From an uncultured Roseburia sp. (lineage in GTDB: Bacteria > Bacillota > Clostridia > Lachnospirales > Lachnospiraceae), in contig CAMWKH010000012.1 in NCBI GenBank assembly GCA_947174805.1, positions 1 through 64,000 of the forward strand: DNA of 64,000 nucleotides, given 5' to 3'. Below are positions 35,133 through 43,520 of this stretch, in pieces. Position 1 is the first letter of the stretch, and every line of letters starts with the position of its first letter. Made by a program: the position numbers and the translations under genes. The notes below the pieces were generated by a model that saw nothing but the letters and a program-made list of their open reading frames with translations, searched no databases and had not been told where the DNA came from.

Positions 35133-36497
35133 ATGGAACAAAATACAAAGACAGCTCTTTTTGAAGACTACTCTATTCCAAAAGCCGTGGCGAGTCTTAC
35201 CATACCTACAATTTTAAGTTCCCTGGTAATGGTAATTTATAATATAGCAGATACCTATTTCGTTGGATTGTTAAATGACCCGATTCAGAATGCGGCAGTG
35301 ACACTGGCAGCACCGGTGCTCCTGGCCTTCAATGCGGTGAATAACCTCTTTGGGGTGGGAAGTTCCAGTGTGATGAGCCGGGCATTGGGAAGAAAAGATT
35401 ATGATACGGTAAAACAGGGTTCCGCACTTGGATTTTACTGTGCTCTCTTCAGCGGCATCTTATTTTCACTGCTGTGTTTTACCTTTGAAATGCCCTTGTT
35501 GAAAATTCTAGGGACAGATGGGACGACCCTTGGCGCCACAAGGTCATATATGAGATGGACAGTGCTTTTTGGAGCTGTTCCTTCCATATTAAATGTAGTC
35601 TTTGCATATTTGGTGAGAGCTGAGGGGGCATCGCTCCATGCCAGTGTGGGAACCATGAGCGGATGTCTTTTAAATATAATTTTAGACCCTTTCTTTATTA
35701 TGCCCTGGGGACTTAACCTGGGGGCGGCAGGAGCGGGACTTGCCACATTTCTGTCAAACTGTGGGGCATGTCTCTATTTCCTGATTTTGATTTTTTACAA
35801 GAGAAAATCCACCTTAGTATGCATTCATCCCAAAATGCTTGTGTTTCGCAGGGACCTTGTCCTGGGAGTGTGTTCTGTGGGAATACCTGCATCCATTCAG
35901 AACTTACTGAATGTGACAGGCATGACAATTTTAAATAATTTTACTGCGGGCTATGGCTCCGATGCGGTGGCAGCTATGGGGATTGCCCAGAAAATCCAGA
36001 TGGTGCCCATGCAGATTGCTTTGGGAGGCTCCCAGGGAATTATGCCCCTTGTAAGTTACAATTACGCCAGCGGCAACCGGAAACGCATGAAGGATTCTGT
36101 GCTGTTTGTCACAAAGCTTATGCTTGGATTTATGGCAGTGGTGGTTTTGACGGGGATTTTTGGGGCAGGTACGTTAATTCATTTGTTTATAGACAATGAA
36201 AAGGTTATAGAGCATGGAATCATATTTCTTCGTGGGTTGATGCTGGCGCTTCCTTTCCTCTGCATGGATTTTATGGCGGTGGGAGTTTTTCAGGCAATTG
36301 GTTCCGGAAAAAGGGCATTAATTTTTGCAGTATTGAGAAAAATTGTGCTGGAGATTCCCGCAATTATCCTTTTAAATTTTATTGTGCCTCTGTACGGAAT
36401 GGCATTTGCCCAGTTTGTGGCGGAATTTGTGCTGGCCATTGCGGCAGTAATCATGCTGAATCAGATTTTTCAGGCAAAATCCCCGTCAACAAACTGA
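35133..36497 (+). CDS. MATE-family efflux transporter
   Basis: This 454-aa protein has twelve predicted membrane segments in two MatE repeats. The N-terminal repeat shows VASLTIPTILSSLVMVIYNIADTYFVG (in part) and GSSSVMSRALGRKDYD; the second shows GIPASIQNLLNVTGMTILNNF and QGIMPLVSYNYASGN. It probably exports cationic drugs or metabolites using a Na+ or H+ gradient. GGGAGAAAG precedes the start. No dedicated regulator is adjacent. Confidence 0.92.
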   Translation: MEQNTKTALFEDYSIPKAVASLTIPTILSSLVMVIYNIADTYFVGLLNDPIQNAAVTLAAPVLLAFNAVNNLFGVGSSSVMSRALGRKDYDTVKQGSALGFYCALFSGILFSLLCFTFEMPLLKILGTDGTTLGATRSYMRWTVLFGAVPSILNVVFAYLVRAEGASLHASVGTMSGCLLNIILDPFFIMPWGLNLGAAGAGLATFLSNCGACLYFLILIFYKRKSTLVCIHPKMLVFRRDLVLGVCSVGIPASIQNLLNVTGMTILNNFTAGYGSDAVAAMGIAQKIQMVPMQIALGGSQGIMPLVSYNYASGNRKRMKDSVLFVTKLMLGFMAVVVLTGIFGAGTLIHLFIDNEKVIEHGIIFLRGLMLALPFLCMDFMAVGVFQAIGSGKRALIFAVLRKIVLEIPAIILLNFIVPLYGMAFAQFVAEFVLAIAAVIMLNQIFQAKSPSTN

Positions 36498-36550
36498 GAA
36501 ACTAAAAATGAATATTTTTACCAATTTATAACAAACAGGAGGTAATAATT

Positions 36551-37273
36551 ATGGATAATATGGAACAATTTTTACAGTGGGTGAAAGAATCTGACAATAT
36601 TGTATTTTTTGGAGGGGCAGGGGTGTCCACAGAGAGTGGAATACCGGATTTTCGCAGCGTGGACGGACTGTATCATCAGCAGTACGATTATCCTCCCGAA
36701 ACAATTTTAAGCCACAGTTTTTACCTTCAGAAAACCAAAGAGTTTTATCGTTTTTACAGGGATAAAATGCTGTGCCTCTCTGCAAAGCCAAACACAGCCC
36801 ATTTAAAATTGGCGGAGCTTGAGGCAGCAGGCAAATTAAAGGCTGTGATTACCCAGAATATTGACGGGCTGCACCAGGCGGCTGGAAGCAGGGAAGTACT
36901 GGAACTTCATGGAAGCGTCCACAGAAACTACTGTCAGAGCTGTGGAAAGCTCTTTGATGCGGACTACATATTAAATACAAAAAATATTCCGCTTTGTGAT
37001 GAGTGTAAAGGTGAAATCAAACCAGATGTGGTACTCTATGAAGAGGGGCTGGACAACGAAACCATGACAAAATCTATTCGTTATATCGCAGGGGCGGATA
37101 TGCTCATCATCGGCGGCACTTCCCTGGCGGTTTATCCAGCGGCAGGGCTTATCGACTATTACAGGGGAAATAAACTGGTTTTGATTAATAAATCCGTTAC
37201 CCCAATGGACAACCGTTCTAACCTGAAAATAGAAGGGAGTATCGGGGAGATATTTTCCCAGATTATATTATAA
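36551..37273 (+). CDS. cobB: NAD-dependent protein deacylase (sirtuin)
   Basis: This 240-aa Sir2-family enzyme has FFGGAGVSTESGIPDFRS (NAD site, 19-36), TQNIDGLHQAAG (101-112), the catalytic His120 in ELHGSVH, the four zinc cysteines at about 128, 131, 149 and 152, and GGTSLAVYPAAG. It removes acyl groups from protein lysines using NAD. ACAGGAGG precedes the start. It is followed by DUF951 and rpsF. The substrate class (acetyl or longer acyl) cannot be told. Confidence 0.95.
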   Translation: MDNMEQFLQWVKESDNIVFFGGAGVSTESGIPDFRSVDGLYHQQYDYPPETILSHSFYLQKTKEFYRFYRDKMLCLSAKPNTAHLKLAELEAAGKLKAVITQNIDGLHQAAGSREVLELHGSVHRNYCQSCGKLFDADYILNTKNIPLCDECKGEIKPDVVLYEEGLDNETMTKSIRYIAGADMLIIGGTSLAVYPAAGLIDYYRGNKLVLINKSVTPMDNRSNLKIEGSIGEIFSQIIL

Positions 37274-37294
37274 TTAAAATAAGAAAGGACACAT

Positions 37295-37477
37295 ATGCAA
37301 TTTGAAATAGGAGATATTGTTAAATTAAAGAAAAAACATCCCTGTGGCAGCAGTGAGTGGGAAATTCTACGGGTAGGGGCGGATTTTCGTCTAAAATGCC
37401 TGGGCTGTGGGCATCAGATTATGGTTTCCAGGAAGCTTGTGGAAAAAAATGCAAAAGAAATCAGAAAAAAGGCTTGA
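37295..37477 (+). CDS. DUF951 family protein
   Basis: This 60-aa protein is a typical DUF951 member: VKLKKKHPCGSSEWEILRVG, then DFRLKCLGCGHQIMVSR. The conserved HPCG and CxxCGH suggest metal or nucleic-acid binding; the function is unknown. DUF951 commonly precedes rpsF in Firmicutes, as here. The start has AAAGGA upstream. Confidence 0.9.
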   Translation: MQFEIGDIVKLKKKHPCGSSEWEILRVGADFRLKCLGCGHQIMVSRKLVEKNAKEIRKKA

Positions 37478-37481
37478 TTTG

Positions 37482-37533
37482 GCAAGGAATTTGTGGTAAA
37501 GTACTTACTTGTGGAAAACTACAAATTCCTTGC
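37482..37533 (+). promoter_or_regulatory. Long hairpin in the rpsF leader (terminator/attenuator or S6:S18 leader)
   Basis: GCAAGGAATTTGTGGT (37482-37497) pairs with ACTACAAATTCCTTGC (37518-37533), 16 bp with one G-U. The following TCTTTCT is a weak T-run. A promoter-like TTGATT-17-TAAAGT overlaps the left arm, so the hairpin would form only in read-through RNA. Alternatively it belongs to an autoregulatory leader of the rpsF operon, a class known in bacteria; a CCG trinucleotide lies downstream. Confidence 0.5.
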
Positions 37534-37606
37534 TCTTTCTAATGTAAGGCACCAGCAAAAAATTGCCGCAGGAGAGGGCCAGAGACCAAAAGGAGGTACA
37601 AACAGC

Positions 37607-37897
37607 ATGAACAAATATGAATTAGCACTTGTTGTTAATGCAAAAATCGAAGATGACGCCAGAACTGCTACAGTTGAGAAAGCGAAAGAGTATATCTCAC
37701 GCTTCGGGGGAACTGTAACAGAAGTTGAGGACTGGGGCAAGAAGAGATTAGCCTATGAAGTTCAGAAGATGAGAGAAGGCTTCTACTATTTTATCCAGTT
37801 TGAGGCAGAACCTTCTGTTCCGGCACAGATTGAACAGAATGTTCGTATTATGGACAATGTTCTTCGTTTCTTATGCGTTAAAAAAGACGAGGCGTAG
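37607..37897 (+). CDS. rpsF: 30S ribosomal protein bS6
   Basis: This 96-aa protein has the bS6 ferredoxin-like fold signature: MNKYELALVVNAKI, the GGTVTEVEDWGKKRLAYEV stretch, FYYFIQFEAE and the C-terminal NVRIMDNVLRFLCVKKDE. It pairs with bS18 on the 30S platform. ATG 37607 is chosen because AAAGGAGG lies at 37589-37596. First gene of the rpsF-ssb-rpsR operon. Confidence 0.96.
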   Translation: MNKYELALVVNAKIEDDARTATVEKAKEYISRFGGTVTEVEDWGKKRLAYEVQKMREGFYYFIQFEAEPSVPAQIEQNVRIMDNVLRFLCVKKDEA

Positions 37898-37916
37898 ATA
37901 GAAAAGAGGAAGATAT

Positions 37917-38360
37917 ATGAATAAGGTAATTCTGATAGGACGTCTGACAAGAGACCCAGAAATCCGTTACTCCCAGGGAGAACAGTCCACAGCCATTGCG
38001 AGATATACACTGGCAGTGGACAGGAGATTCCGCCGGGATGGCGACACAAGTACGGCAGATTTTATTGGATGTGTTGCTTTCGGACGTCAGGGAGAATTTG
38101 CAGAAAAATATTTGCGCAAAGGGATAAAGATTGCAATCACCGGCAGAATCCAGACTGGAAGCTACACAAATAAGGATGGACAGAAAGTGTATACGACAGA
38201 TGTTGTAGTGGAGGAACAGGAGTTTGCAGAGAGCAAAACAGCCAGTGAGCAGAACAGCGGAGGCTTTATGGCCGCTGACAGACCGTCACCCACCGCAGCG
38301 GCAGGGGACGGCTTCATGAACATTCCGGATGGAATTGATGAAGAGTTACCATTCAACTAA
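37917..38360 (+). CDS. ssb: Single-stranded DNA-binding protein
   Basis: This 147-aa OB-fold protein shows MNKVILIGRLTRDPEIRYSQ, FIGCVAFGRQGEFAEKYLRKG and a flexible C-terminal region ending in the acidic tip DEELPFN that recruits DNA metabolism proteins. The tip is a variant of the classic DDDIPF. It lies between rpsF and rpsR, the standard position. Confidence 0.96.
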   Translation: MNKVILIGRLTRDPEIRYSQGEQSTAIARYTLAVDRRFRRDGDTSTADFIGCVAFGRQGEFAEKYLRKGIKIAITGRIQTGSYTNKDGQKVYTTDVVVEEQEFAESKTASEQNSGGFMAADRPSPTAAAGDGFMNIPDGIDEELPFN

Positions 38361-38413
38361 ATGAAGATTGTACAGATGATGTACAGGCATATATTTGACA
38401 GGAGGTAAAACCA

Positions 38414-38674
38414 ATGGCTTTTAATAAAGAAGGTAAAGACAACGGTTCTTTTAAGAGAAGACCCATGCACAGAAGAAAAAAAGTTTGTGTATTCTGCGGA
38501 AAAGATAATGTGATTGATTACAAAGATACCAATAAATTAAAGAGATATGTCTCTGAGAGAGGTAAAATCCTTCCCAGAAGAATTACAGGAAACTGTGCAA
38601 AACATCAGAGAGCTCTCACTGTTGCAATTAAGAGAGCCCGCCACGTGGCATTGATGCCTTACGTGACAGACTAA
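38414..38674 (+). CDS. rpsR: 30S ribosomal protein bS18
   Basis: This 86-aa protein contains the bS18 core ([40 protein letters not shown], and the ending [13 protein letters not shown]). The cysteines CVFC and C make it a zinc-type (C+) form. GACAGGAGG precedes the start. Last gene of the operon, before a terminator. Confidence 0.97.
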   Translation: MAFNKEGKDNGSFKRRPMHRRKKVCVFCGKDNVIDYKDTNKLKRYVSERGKILPRRITGNCAKHQRALTVAIKRARHVALMPYVTD

Positions 38675-38685
38675 TATGAAATGAG

Positions 38686-38720
38686 GAATCGGCCATCGAA
38701 CAAATGGTCGATTCTTTTTA
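38686..38720 (+). terminator. Terminator of rpsF-ssb-rpsR
   Basis: GAATCGGCCAT (38686-38696) pairs with ATGGTCGATTC (38704-38714) with one G-U, followed by TTTTTATT. Confidence 0.87.
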
Positions 38721-38729
38721 TTATTTATA

Positions 38730-38759
38730 TTGCTATTTTCATAGTGTACGTGGTACAAT
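38730..38759 (+). promoter_or_regulatory. Probable nrdD promoter
   Basis: TTGCTA (38730-38735), an 18-nt spacer and TACAAT (38754-38759), about 70 nt before the nrdD start. No clear NrdR box pair was seen. Confidence 0.55.
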
Positions 38760-38828
38760 AAACGTAAACGAATTTTATGTTATTGGGCAGATTTTGCCGA
38801 CGGCATTTTTATATGGGAGGCAGTAGAA

Positions 38829-40991
38829 TTGAAAATCATAAAGAGAAGCGGAGAGGAAGTCATATTTGACATCACAAAAATTATAGCGGCGGTCCACAAA
38901 GCCAACAAGGAAGTGGAAACCACTCACCGTCTGACTACAGAAGAGATTCAGCAGATTGCAGACAAGGTGGAACAGGTGTGTCAGGATTCCATCCGTGCTA
39001 TGGGGGTAGAGGAAATCCAGGATGAGGTGGAGGAGAGAATCATGGAGGCAGGCGCTTTCCATGTGGCAAGAGCTTACATCACATACCGTTACAGGCGGCA
39101 GCTTGTGCGCCAGTCCAACACAACGGACAGGCAGATTATGACAATTATTGAGAGTCAAAATGAAGATATCAAGCAGGAGAATTCCAATAAAAATCCATTG
39201 TTGGCGTCTACCCAGCGGGACTATATGGCAGGGGAAGTCAGCAAGGATATTACAAAGCGTTTCCTGCTTCCACCGGAAGTGTGGGAAGCCCATGAAAAAG
39301 GGTTGATACATTTTCATGATGCAGATTATTTTGCCCAGCATATCCACAACTGCTGTCTGGTGAATTTAGATGATATGCTTCAGAACGGTACTGTTATCAG
39401 CGAGACAAAAATTGACAGGCCCAATTCCTTTTCCGTGGCATGTATCGTGGCATCCCAGATTATTGCACAGGTGGCTTCCAGCCAGTACGGGGGACAGTCT
39501 ATCAGCGCCTATCATTTATCCAAATTTGTGGCGTCTTCCAGGGCAAAATTCCGCAGAGAAGTGAGGCAGGAATTTGAGGCGGCGGGGATTCAGGCAGAAG
39601 ATGAACAAATTTTCCGCGTTGCAGAGGAGAGAGTGGAAAAAGACATAGAAAAAGGTGTCCAGACGATTCAATACCAGGTGGTTACTCTTATGACGACAAA
39701 CGGACAGGCTCCCTTTATCACTGTTTTTATGTATCTGGACGAGGCGCCGGAGGGACAGGACAGGGAAGATCTTGCCATGGTAATCCGGGCTCTTTTAAAC
39801 CAGAGGATTTTAGGGGTGAAAAACGAGCAGGGCATCTATATTACGCCGGCTTTTCCAAAGCTTATCTATGTGCTGGATGAAGACAATATCACAAAAGAAA
39901 GTCCCTATTGGGATGTGACACAGCTGGCTGCAAAATGTACCGCTTTGCGGATGGTGCCGGATTATATCTCTGCAAAAGTTATGAGGGAGTTAAAAGAAGG
40001 CAATGTATACACCTGTATGGGGTGCCGTTCTTTCCTTACGGTTTATCATGATGAGGAGGGAAAACCCAAATTTTACGGCAGATTTAATCAGGGTGTGTGC
40101 ACCATTAACCTGGTGGACGTTGCATGTTCTTCCCAGGGTGATTTTGATGAGTTCTGGAAAATTTTTGACGAGCGGTTAAATTTGTGCTATAAGGCACTGA
40201 TGGCAAGAAATTTAAGACTGAAAGGAACAAAGTCAGACATTGCACCGATACTTTGGCAGAACGGCGCTCTGGCACGTTTAAAAAAAGGGGAAACCATTGA
40301 CAAACTTTTGTATAATGGATATTCAACCATTTCTCTGGGTTATGCAGGGCTGTGTGAATGTGTCCGCTATATGACTGGCAAAAGCCATACTGACCCGGCG
40401 GCAACACCATTTGCCCTGGAGGTTATGCAGCACTTGAATGATGCCTGTGCTAATTGGAAAGCGAAAGAGCATATGGATTTTTCCGTGTACGGCACACCTC
40501 TGGAGTCCACAACTTACAAGTTTGCAAAAAATCTTCAGATGCGTTTCGGCATTATTGAGGGAGTGACAGATAAAAATTATATTACAAATTCTTACCATGT
40601 CCATGTGACAGAGGAGATAGACGCATTCCATAAGTTAAATTTTGAGAGCCAGTTCCAGCCCCTTTCTCCCGGCGGGGCTATCAGCTATGTGGAAGTTCCG
40701 GATATGAAAAATAATATTCCGGCAGTGCTCACGGTTATGCAGCATATCTATCAAAATATTATGTATGCGGAGTTGAATACGAAAAGCGATTACTGCAGCC
40801 TTTGCGGTTACGACGGGGAGATGCAGATCGTGGCAGATGAAAGCGGAAAATTGATTTGGGAATGTCCAAACTGTAAAAATCATGACCAGAACACTATGAG
40901 TGTGGCCAGGCGCACCTGCGGCTATATCGGAACCCAGTTCTGGAATCAGGGGAGGACGCAGGAAATCAGGGAACGTGTGCTGCACTTATAA
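38829..40991 (+). CDS. nrdD: Anaerobic ribonucleoside-triphosphate reductase (class III)
   Basis: This 720-aa glycyl-radical enzyme reduces ribonucleotides for DNA synthesis without oxygen. It has an N-terminal ATP-cone (1-~92, KIIKRSGEEVIFDITKIIAA-type start), the catalytic domain (HFHDADYFAQHIHNCCLVNL, YGGQSISAYHLSKFV, GCRSFL) and a C-terminal zinc site (YCSLCGYDG and WECPNCKNH). The glycyl-radical motif RRTCGYIG carries the radical Gly at about 698. The start is TTG 38829 after a GGGAGGCAG site. The activase nrdG, often adjacent, is not in this window. Confidence 0.97.
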   Translation: MKIIKRSGEEVIFDITKIIAAVHKANKEVETTHRLTTEEIQQIADKVEQVCQDSIRAMGVEEIQDEVEERIMEAGAFHVARAYITYRYRRQLVRQSNTTDRQIMTIIESQNEDIKQENSNKNPLLASTQRDYMAGEVSKDITKRFLLPPEVWEAHEKGLIHFHDADYFAQHIHNCCLVNLDDMLQNGTVISETKIDRPNSFSVACIVASQIIAQVASSQYGGQSISAYHLSKFVASSRAKFRREVRQEFEAAGIQAEDEQIFRVAEERVEKDIEKGVQTIQYQVVTLMTTNGQAPFITVFMYLDEAPEGQDREDLAMVIRALLNQRILGVKNEQGIYITPAFPKLIYVLDEDNITKESPYWDVTQLAAKCTALRMVPDYISAKVMRELKEGNVYTCMGCRSFLTVYHDEEGKPKFYGRFNQGVCTINLVDVACSSQGDFDEFWKIFDERLNLCYKALMARNLRLKGTKSDIAPILWQNGALARLKKGETIDKLLYNGYSTISLGYAGLCECVRYMTGKSHTDPAATPFALEVMQHLNDACANWKAKEHMDFSVYGTPLESTTYKFAKNLQMRFGIIEGVTDKNYITNSYHVHVTEEIDAFHKLNFESQFQPLSPGGAISYVEVPDMKNNIPAVLTVMQHIYQNIMYAELNTKSDYCSLCGYDGEMQIVADESGKLIWECPNCKNHDQNTMSVARRTCGYIGTQFWNQGRTQEIRERVLHL

Positions 40992-41006
40992 TATAAGGGA
41001 GAAATT

Positions 41007-43064
41007 ATGAAACATAATTTAAAATTAAAAGGTAGACTTCGGAATTATCTGATTTTACCTATGCTTTTAACAATTTTGCTTGTCATCTTAAATATTCCCA
41101 TTTACTTTGTAAACCAGGAAGCGGGCGTTATGGTTTCCGGTTTCCTGGTGGTATATGTGGTTTGTATGTTCGCTTCTTTTTTGAGAAATCAGCCGGTATT
41201 GGTGGCAGAAATGATTAGTTTTGCCACGAAGTACTCCACGGTGCAGAAAAAATTGTTAAATGATTTTGAAATCCCCTATGCACTTTTGGATATAAACGGA
41301 AAAATCTTGTGGATGAACAATAAATTTGTTGATGTTACAGGGAAAGATAAAAGTTATCATAAATCTATCTTTAGTATTTTTCCCAGTATTTCCAAGGAAG
41401 AGCTGCAAAAAGGGGAACAGGAGGCCAATTTCTATATCCACTGGGAGGATAAGGTGTTTCGGGCAGAAACCACCAGGCTTTATTTTGAAAATATGGTGGA
41501 GCAGAGCAATATAATAGAAGTGACAGAAAAAAAGGAGGACAGTGCCTATCTGATTGCATTTTATCTCTTTGATGAGACGGAGTTAAGCCATTATATTCAG
41601 GAGAACAGGGAACAGAAGCTGGTGTCGGCTTTGCTCTACATCGACAATTATGACGAGGCTTTGGACAGTATTGAAGATGTAAAGCGTTCTCTGTTAGTGG
41701 CATTGATTGACAGAAAAGTAAATAAATATTTTAATGAAATTGACGCTTTGGTTCGTAAAATTGAAAAAGACAAATATTTTATCGTTTTTAAGTATAAATA
41801 TATGGAATTTCTGGAAGAGGATAAGTTTAGTCTTCTTGAGGATGTGAAAACCGTAAAGGTGGGCAACGAAATGGCCGTAACCTTAAGTATCGGCGTGGGA
41901 ATGAACGGGGACAGTTATAAGAACAATTACGAGTTTTCCCGTATGGCCATTGATTTGGCCCTTGGCCGCGGGGGAGACCAGGCGGTTGTAAAAGAGTATG
42001 ACAAAATTTCCTATTACGGAGGAAAGTCCCAGACAGTGGAAAAGAGCACCCGGGTAAAAGCCAGGGTAAAGGCCCACGCTTTGAGGGAGACATTGGAGAG
42101 CCGGGAAAACGTGATTATTATGGGACACAGCATCAGCGACGCAGATGCATTTGGAGCGGCAATCGGTATTTACTGCGCTGCAAAAGTACTGGGGAAGAAA
42201 GCCCAGATTGTGTTGAATACAGTGACATCCTCCCTTCGTCCCATCAAAGAGTGCTTTACTCCGGACAAGGGATATCCCGAGGATATGTTTATCAACAGTG
42301 AACGGGCACTTGAGATCGTAAATAAAAATACTTTAGTGATGGTGGTGGATACCAACCGTCCAAATTACACCGAATGTCCTCAGCTTTTAAATAAAGGGCT
42401 GGCAGTGGTGGTATTCGACCATCACAGACAGAGCAGCGAAGTGATACAGAATCCCGTTTTGTCCTACATTGAGCCCTATGCCTCCTCCGCCTGCGAGATG
42501 ATTGCAGAGGTTTTACAGTACTTTACGGAAAACATTAAGTTGGAACCCAGCGAAGCGGATTGTATTTATGCAGGAATTTTAATTGACACAAACAACTTTA
42601 TGACAAAGACAGGAGTCAGGACTTTTGAGGCCGCAGCGTATTTGAGGAGGTGCGGCGCAGAGGTGACAAGGGTTCGGAAAATGCTTCGGAACGATATGGA
42701 CGCCTACAAGGCAAGGGCGGAGATTGTCCGCCATGCAGAGGTTTACCGGGGTTCTTTTGCGATTTCCGTATGCCCAGGAAAAATGGAAAGCCCTACCATT
42801 GTAGGGGCCCAGGCGGCAGACGAACTTTTAAATATAGTAGGAATCAAGGCGTCTTTTGTCTTGACAGAATATCAGGAAAAAATTTATATCAGCTCCAGGT
42901 CCATCGACGAGGTGAATGTACAGCTGATTATGGAACGTTTAGGAGGCGGAGGCCATCTGAATGTAGCGGGAGCACAGCTTTCAGGATATACCTTAAATGA
43001 GGCAAAGCGGGCAGTCTGTGATGTCCTGGACAAAATGTTAGAAGAAGGAGATATTGAAGGATGA
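41007..43064 (+). CDS. gdpP: Cyclic-di-AMP phosphodiesterase GdpP (YybT)
   Basis: This 685-aa membrane protein has two N-terminal helices (about 13-33 and 36-56), a PAS-like domain (~75-160), a degenerate GGDEF domain (~200-320) lacking the GGDEF signature, then DHH (MGHSISDADAFGAAIG; VVDTNRPNY; VFDHHRQS) and DHHA1 (ERLGGGGHLNVAGAQL). It hydrolyses c-di-AMP. The DHH motif reads GHSISDADA where many homologues have GHKxPDxDA. It overlaps rplI by 4 nt, the standard Firmicutes order gdpP-rplI-dnaB. Confidence 0.95.
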   Translation: MKHNLKLKGRLRNYLILPMLLTILLVILNIPIYFVNQEAGVMVSGFLVVYVVCMFASFLRNQPVLVAEMISFATKYSTVQKKLLNDFEIPYALLDINGKILWMNNKFVDVTGKDKSYHKSIFSIFPSISKEELQKGEQEANFYIHWEDKVFRAETTRLYFENMVEQSNIIEVTEKKEDSAYLIAFYLFDETELSHYIQENREQKLVSALLYIDNYDEALDSIEDVKRSLLVALIDRKVNKYFNEIDALVRKIEKDKYFIVFKYKYMEFLEEDKFSLLEDVKTVKVGNEMAVTLSIGVGMNGDSYKNNYEFSRMAIDLALGRGGDQAVVKEYDKISYYGGKSQTVEKSTRVKARVKAHALRETLESRENVIIMGHSISDADAFGAAIGIYCAAKVLGKKAQIVLNTVTSSLRPIKECFTPDKGYPEDMFINSERALEIVNKNTLVMVVDTNRPNYTECPQLLNKGLAVVVFDHHRQSSEVIQNPVLSYIEPYASSACEMIAEVLQYFTENIKLEPSEADCIYAGILIDTNNFMTKTGVRTFEAAAYLRRCGAEVTRVRKMLRNDMDAYKARAEIVRHAEVYRGSFAISVCPGKMESPTIVGAQAADELLNIVGIKASFVLTEYQEKIYISSRSIDEVNVQLIMERLGGGGHLNVAGAQLSGYTLNEAKRAVCDVLDKMLEEGDIEG

Positions 43065-43507
43065 AAGTAATTTTATTGCAGGATGTAAAATCCCTTGGAA
43101 AAAAGGGAGAAGTGGTAAACGCCAGTGACGCATATGCCAGAAATGTCCTGTTTCCCAAGAAACAGGCGGTTGAGGCAAACAATAAGAATCTCAATGATTT
43201 AAAACTTCAGAACAAACATGCCCAGAAAGTGGAGGAAGAGAATTTTGAAGCAGCCACGGCCCTGGCAAAAAAATTGGAAGATTTAAAAGTGGAGGTAAAA
43301 ATAAAGACAGGGGAGGGAGATAAAACTTTTGGCTCTGTGTCCACAAAAGAAATCGCTGCGGCGGCAAAAAAGCAGTTAGATTTAGATGTGGACAAGAAGA
43401 AAATGCAGTTGGAGGAGCCAATCCGCTCCCTGGGAATGCATGAAGTGCCAATCCGTCTCCACTCAAAGGTGACCGGTATTCTGCGGGTGCATGTAAGCGC
43501 AGAATAG
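43061..43507 (+). CDS. rplI: 50S ribosomal protein bL9
   Basis: This 148-aa protein has the bL9 N-domain (MKVILLQDVKSLGKKGEVVN, YARNVLFPKKQAVEA), the long connecting helix and the C-domain (TFGSVSTKEIAAAAKK, IRSLGMHEVPIRLHSKVTG). Its ATG overlaps the gdpP stop (ATGA), indicating coupling. Confidence 0.97.
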   Translation: MKVILLQDVKSLGKKGEVVNASDAYARNVLFPKKQAVEANNKNLNDLKLQNKHAQKVEEENFEAATALAKKLEDLKVEVKIKTGEGDKTFGSVSTKEIAAAAKKQLDLDVDKKKMQLEEPIRSLGMHEVPIRLHSKVTGILRVHVSAE

Positions 43508-43520
43508 GGAGGAATATTTC

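Noticed and set aside
38395-38420. NrdR boxes upstream of nrdD or rpsR
   Set aside because: No pair of ACACWATATNTTGTGT-like sites was recognisable.
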